From: Acidobacteriaceae bacterium KBS 89 | GTDB taxonomy: Bacteria > Acidobacteriota > Terriglobia > Terriglobales > Acidobacteriaceae | Reading direction: 5' to 3' | Assembly (NCBI GenBank): GCA_000381605.1 | Contig: KB906756.1 | Span: 310,001-374,000 of the forward strand | DNA: 64,000 bases | Part shown: in pieces, positions 62,423-64,000 of the stretch | Numbering within the stretch: the first letter of the stretch is position 1 | Layout of the letters: each line of letters begins with the position of its first letter | The notes under the pieces: generated by a model | Databases searched by the model: none | Seen by the model: the letters and a program-made list of their open reading frames with translations, nothing else | Told to the model about the DNA's origin: nothing | Translations under genes and position numbers: made by a program

Positions 62423-64000
62423 TTAGCGCGAAAACCGAACTCCACCCAGGACGGTAATTGGAGCCCCAAGCGTAAGGATGGGCGTCTTCCCCGCCTGCAA
62501 CGGCTGGTTCAGCAAATTCTGCATCCCGCTGTAAACCGTCCATCGCCGCCCGAAGACGTGCTGAACAAACAGATCCACCTGCGCATATCCCGCCAACAGG
62601 AACTGGTTCGCCGAATCGTCAAACTGCTGTCCACTGGTTCTGAGGTCCACATTCAACACCCCCCACCGCGGATTTTCAAGCCGCACCTGCAGCGTCGCCA
62701 GATGGCGCGGCACCTGCGGAATCCAATTTCCTACCAGCGTCGGATCAGCCTGAAACTTTGTCACAGTTGCAATTGCCAGTTGATAACCGCCGATCACCGA
62801 CATGAATCTCGTCGGCTGCACCTGCCACTCCAGCGAAAGCCCCTGACTCCGCAACTGCCCCAGGTTCTCCCGCTTCAACAACGTCGAAGTTGGAGTCGAA
62901 ATCAGGGTTACCGCCGCCACCGGCCGGTTCACCTCCGTCCAAAAGTAGCTCCCTCGAACAAACCCAAGCCTCTCCAGCCCAGCCAGAGCCCCAACCTCGA
63001 ACCCCGTAGCCCGCTCCGCTTGCAGACTGGCGTTTGCCAACGTCGTCTGCTGCCCCACCTGCCCCTGCCGATAGAGTTCGTTCATCGTCGGCCCGCGAAA
63101 CGCACGAAATGCGGACCCCGTCAGTTCCAGCGTCCCCGTAATCTTTTTCACCACGCCAAACCGCGGATTGAATACATTCTGGCTGATGCTCGGCAATGGC
63201 TGCGGGATCCCTCCCGTCTGATGTGCATCGAAGCTCCCAAAGTGATCGAAGCGCGAAGAGAAGGCAAACGACCACGTTGCCGGCTGCCAAAGCACCTCCC
63301 CATACACACCCCCGCCCCGTTGCCGCGAACTTAAACTCACCTGCGAGAGCTCCTCCAAATCGGTCCCGCGACTATCCAGCACATCCCCACCCGCAACAAC
63401 TGTCCACTTCCCATAGCCCCTCGCCCACTGCACTGCCCCACCCACCTGCTGCGACGGATCAAAATGGATACTCGTCAACTTCTCCGAAGTCCGCGTCGCA
63501 TTGATCGAAGAAAAACTCTGCCGAAAGTTTTGCTCTGTCCCATAAAACCGGAACAGAAAACTCCCGGCATTAGCCGTCGACCAGTCGCCCCCCGCAACGT
63601 ACCGCCAGATCCGCGTCGCGTTAGTCTGCAGCGGCGTCCCGTTACTCCGATCCTCATTCAGCAGGTTGCCCCGCACAAACACATCCGCATCGTTCCCCAC
63701 ACTCCGCCGCAATTCCACCCGCCCCGTCTGCGAGTGAACGTTCGACGGAATATCCACCGGCCCTCGAAATTGAGGAGCCGTCAAAATATACCCACCCGTC
63801 CGAAACAAACTGCTAGCCGCCAGCCCACTCCATCCTCGCCAGCCGGATGTAATTAAGCCATCGATAGTCGAGGTATCCTCACTCGCCGCGGCCACGTTCA
63901 ACCCGTAGTCGAAACTCTTCGGAATAACCGGAACTACATCGATCACTCCACCGATCGCACTCGAACCGTACAAATCCGACGCTCCGCCCCGCATCAACTC
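62423..64000 (-). CDS. TonB-dependent receptor, C-terminal part (runs off the window)
   Basis: This is an outer-membrane TonB-dependent receptor truncated by the right edge. About 525 residues remain. The start of the visible part has the plug-end motif RGGASDLYGSSAIGGVIDVVP, followed by long beta-barrel strands (for example WRYVAGGDWSTA and GSAFRAFRGPTMNELY, a hallmark receptor motif) and the C-terminal strand GGVRFSR. Receptors import siderophores, cobalamin or glycans; the substrate cannot be told. The 5' end with signal peptide and TonB box lies outside the window. Confidence 0.9.
   Translation of the reverse strand, partial: ELMRGGASDLYGSSAIGGVIDVVPVIPKSFDYGLNVAAASEDTSTIDGLITSGWRGWSGLAASSLFRTGGYILTAPQFRGPVDIPSNVHSQTGRVELRRSVGNDADVFVRGNLLNEDRSNGTPLQTNATRIWRYVAGGDWSTANAGSFLFRFYGTEQNFRQSFSSINATRTSEKLTSIHFDPSQQVGGAVQWARGYGKWTVVAGGDVLDSRGTDLEELSQVSLSSRQRGGGVYGEVLWQPATWSFAFSSRFDHFGSFDAHQTGGIPQPLPSISQNVFNPRFGVVKKITGTLELTGSAFRAFRGPTMNELYRQGQVGQQTTLANASLQAERATGFEVGALAGLERLGFVRGSYFWTEVNRPVAAVTLISTPTSTLLKRENLGQLRSQGLSLEWQVQPTRFMSVIGGYQLAIATVTKFQADPTLVGNWIPQVPRHLATLQVRLENPRWGVLNVDLRTSGQQFDDSANQFLLAGYAQVDLFVQHVFGRRWTVYSGMQNLLNQPLQAGKTPILTLGAPITVLGGVRFSR

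Overview
The window reads as a chromosomal segment of a GC-rich, diderm (Gram-negative-type) bacterium. The cell-envelope genes (lipid A disaccharide synthase LpxB, a TonB-dependent receptor, an exported PpiD/SurA-type chaperone) show an outer membrane. The mix of secreted glycoside hydrolases, DUF305/LVIVD proteins, stand-alone receivers and collagen-like surface protein suggests Acidobacteriota (class Terriglobia; Granulicella/Edaphobacter/Terriglobus-like). That placement is inferred from gene content, since no rRNA is present. I found no tRNA, rRNA, CRISPR array, IS element or prophage.

Layout. 1-2.4 kb: the 5' end of pstS and phoR-phoB, a phosphate-starvation locus read leftward with a Pho-box-like repeat before pstS. 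2.5-4.7 kb: a stand-alone receiver and a CHASE3-PAS histidine kinase. 4.7-7.0 kb: hemW and a threonine-aldolase gene. 7.1-12.8 kb: DUF1223 protein, ABC exporter, alpha/beta hydrolase, YdeI/OmdA-like protein and lpxB. 12.8-18.2 kb: a catalytically degenerate M1-peptidase-like protein with TPRs, two MacB-type permeases, a truncated 3-hydroxyacyl-CoA dehydrogenase and a coupled small protein. 18.3-25.5 kb: malQ, a YtcJ-type amidohydrolase, PpiD and an MFS carrier. 25.6-27.3 kb: a TetR/SDR divergent pair with two matching operators. 27.7-32.4 kb: GH92 mannosidase, GH13 alpha-glucosidase and an exported RidA. 32.5-36.7 kb: tex, DUF1761, an exported SRPBCC protein and its divergent TetR. 36.7-41 kb: an MBL-rhodanese-rhodanese protein and a DUF305-LVIVD operon. 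41.5-46.2 kb: purine nucleoside phosphorylase, DUF2062, PlsC, S1/P1 nuclease and pncB. 46.3-48.8 kb: a membrane protein/XRE pair, an alpha/beta-hydrolase remnant and a VOC-SpoIIE phosphatase. 48.9-53.8 kb: alpha/beta hydrolase, a deoxyhypusine-synthase-like enzyme, and a hybrid kinase-receiver-Hpt phosphorelay. 53.8-64 kb: GH105-type hydrolase, a collagen/seven-module surface protein, pgm, a LamG protein, a short HPF and the C-terminal part of a TonB-dependent receptor.

How it works together. Two themes recur. One is signalling: PhoBR, two further kinases, three receivers, an Hpt protein, a SpoIIE phosphatase, two TetR and one XRE regulator. The other is polysaccharide use (GH92, GH13, GH77, GH105, Pgm, a TonB receptor), which fits a soil or plant-litter heterotroph. 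Convergent genes are packed tightly, with overlaps of 4, 4 and 27 bp. The most unusual items are the glyoxalase-fold/SpoIIE fusion, the collagen/seven-module surface protein, the M1 pseudo-peptidase, the twin TetR operators and the G-rich tract before the purine phosphorylase gene. No large uncharacterised multi-gene system (for example a defence island or biosynthetic cluster) is evident.
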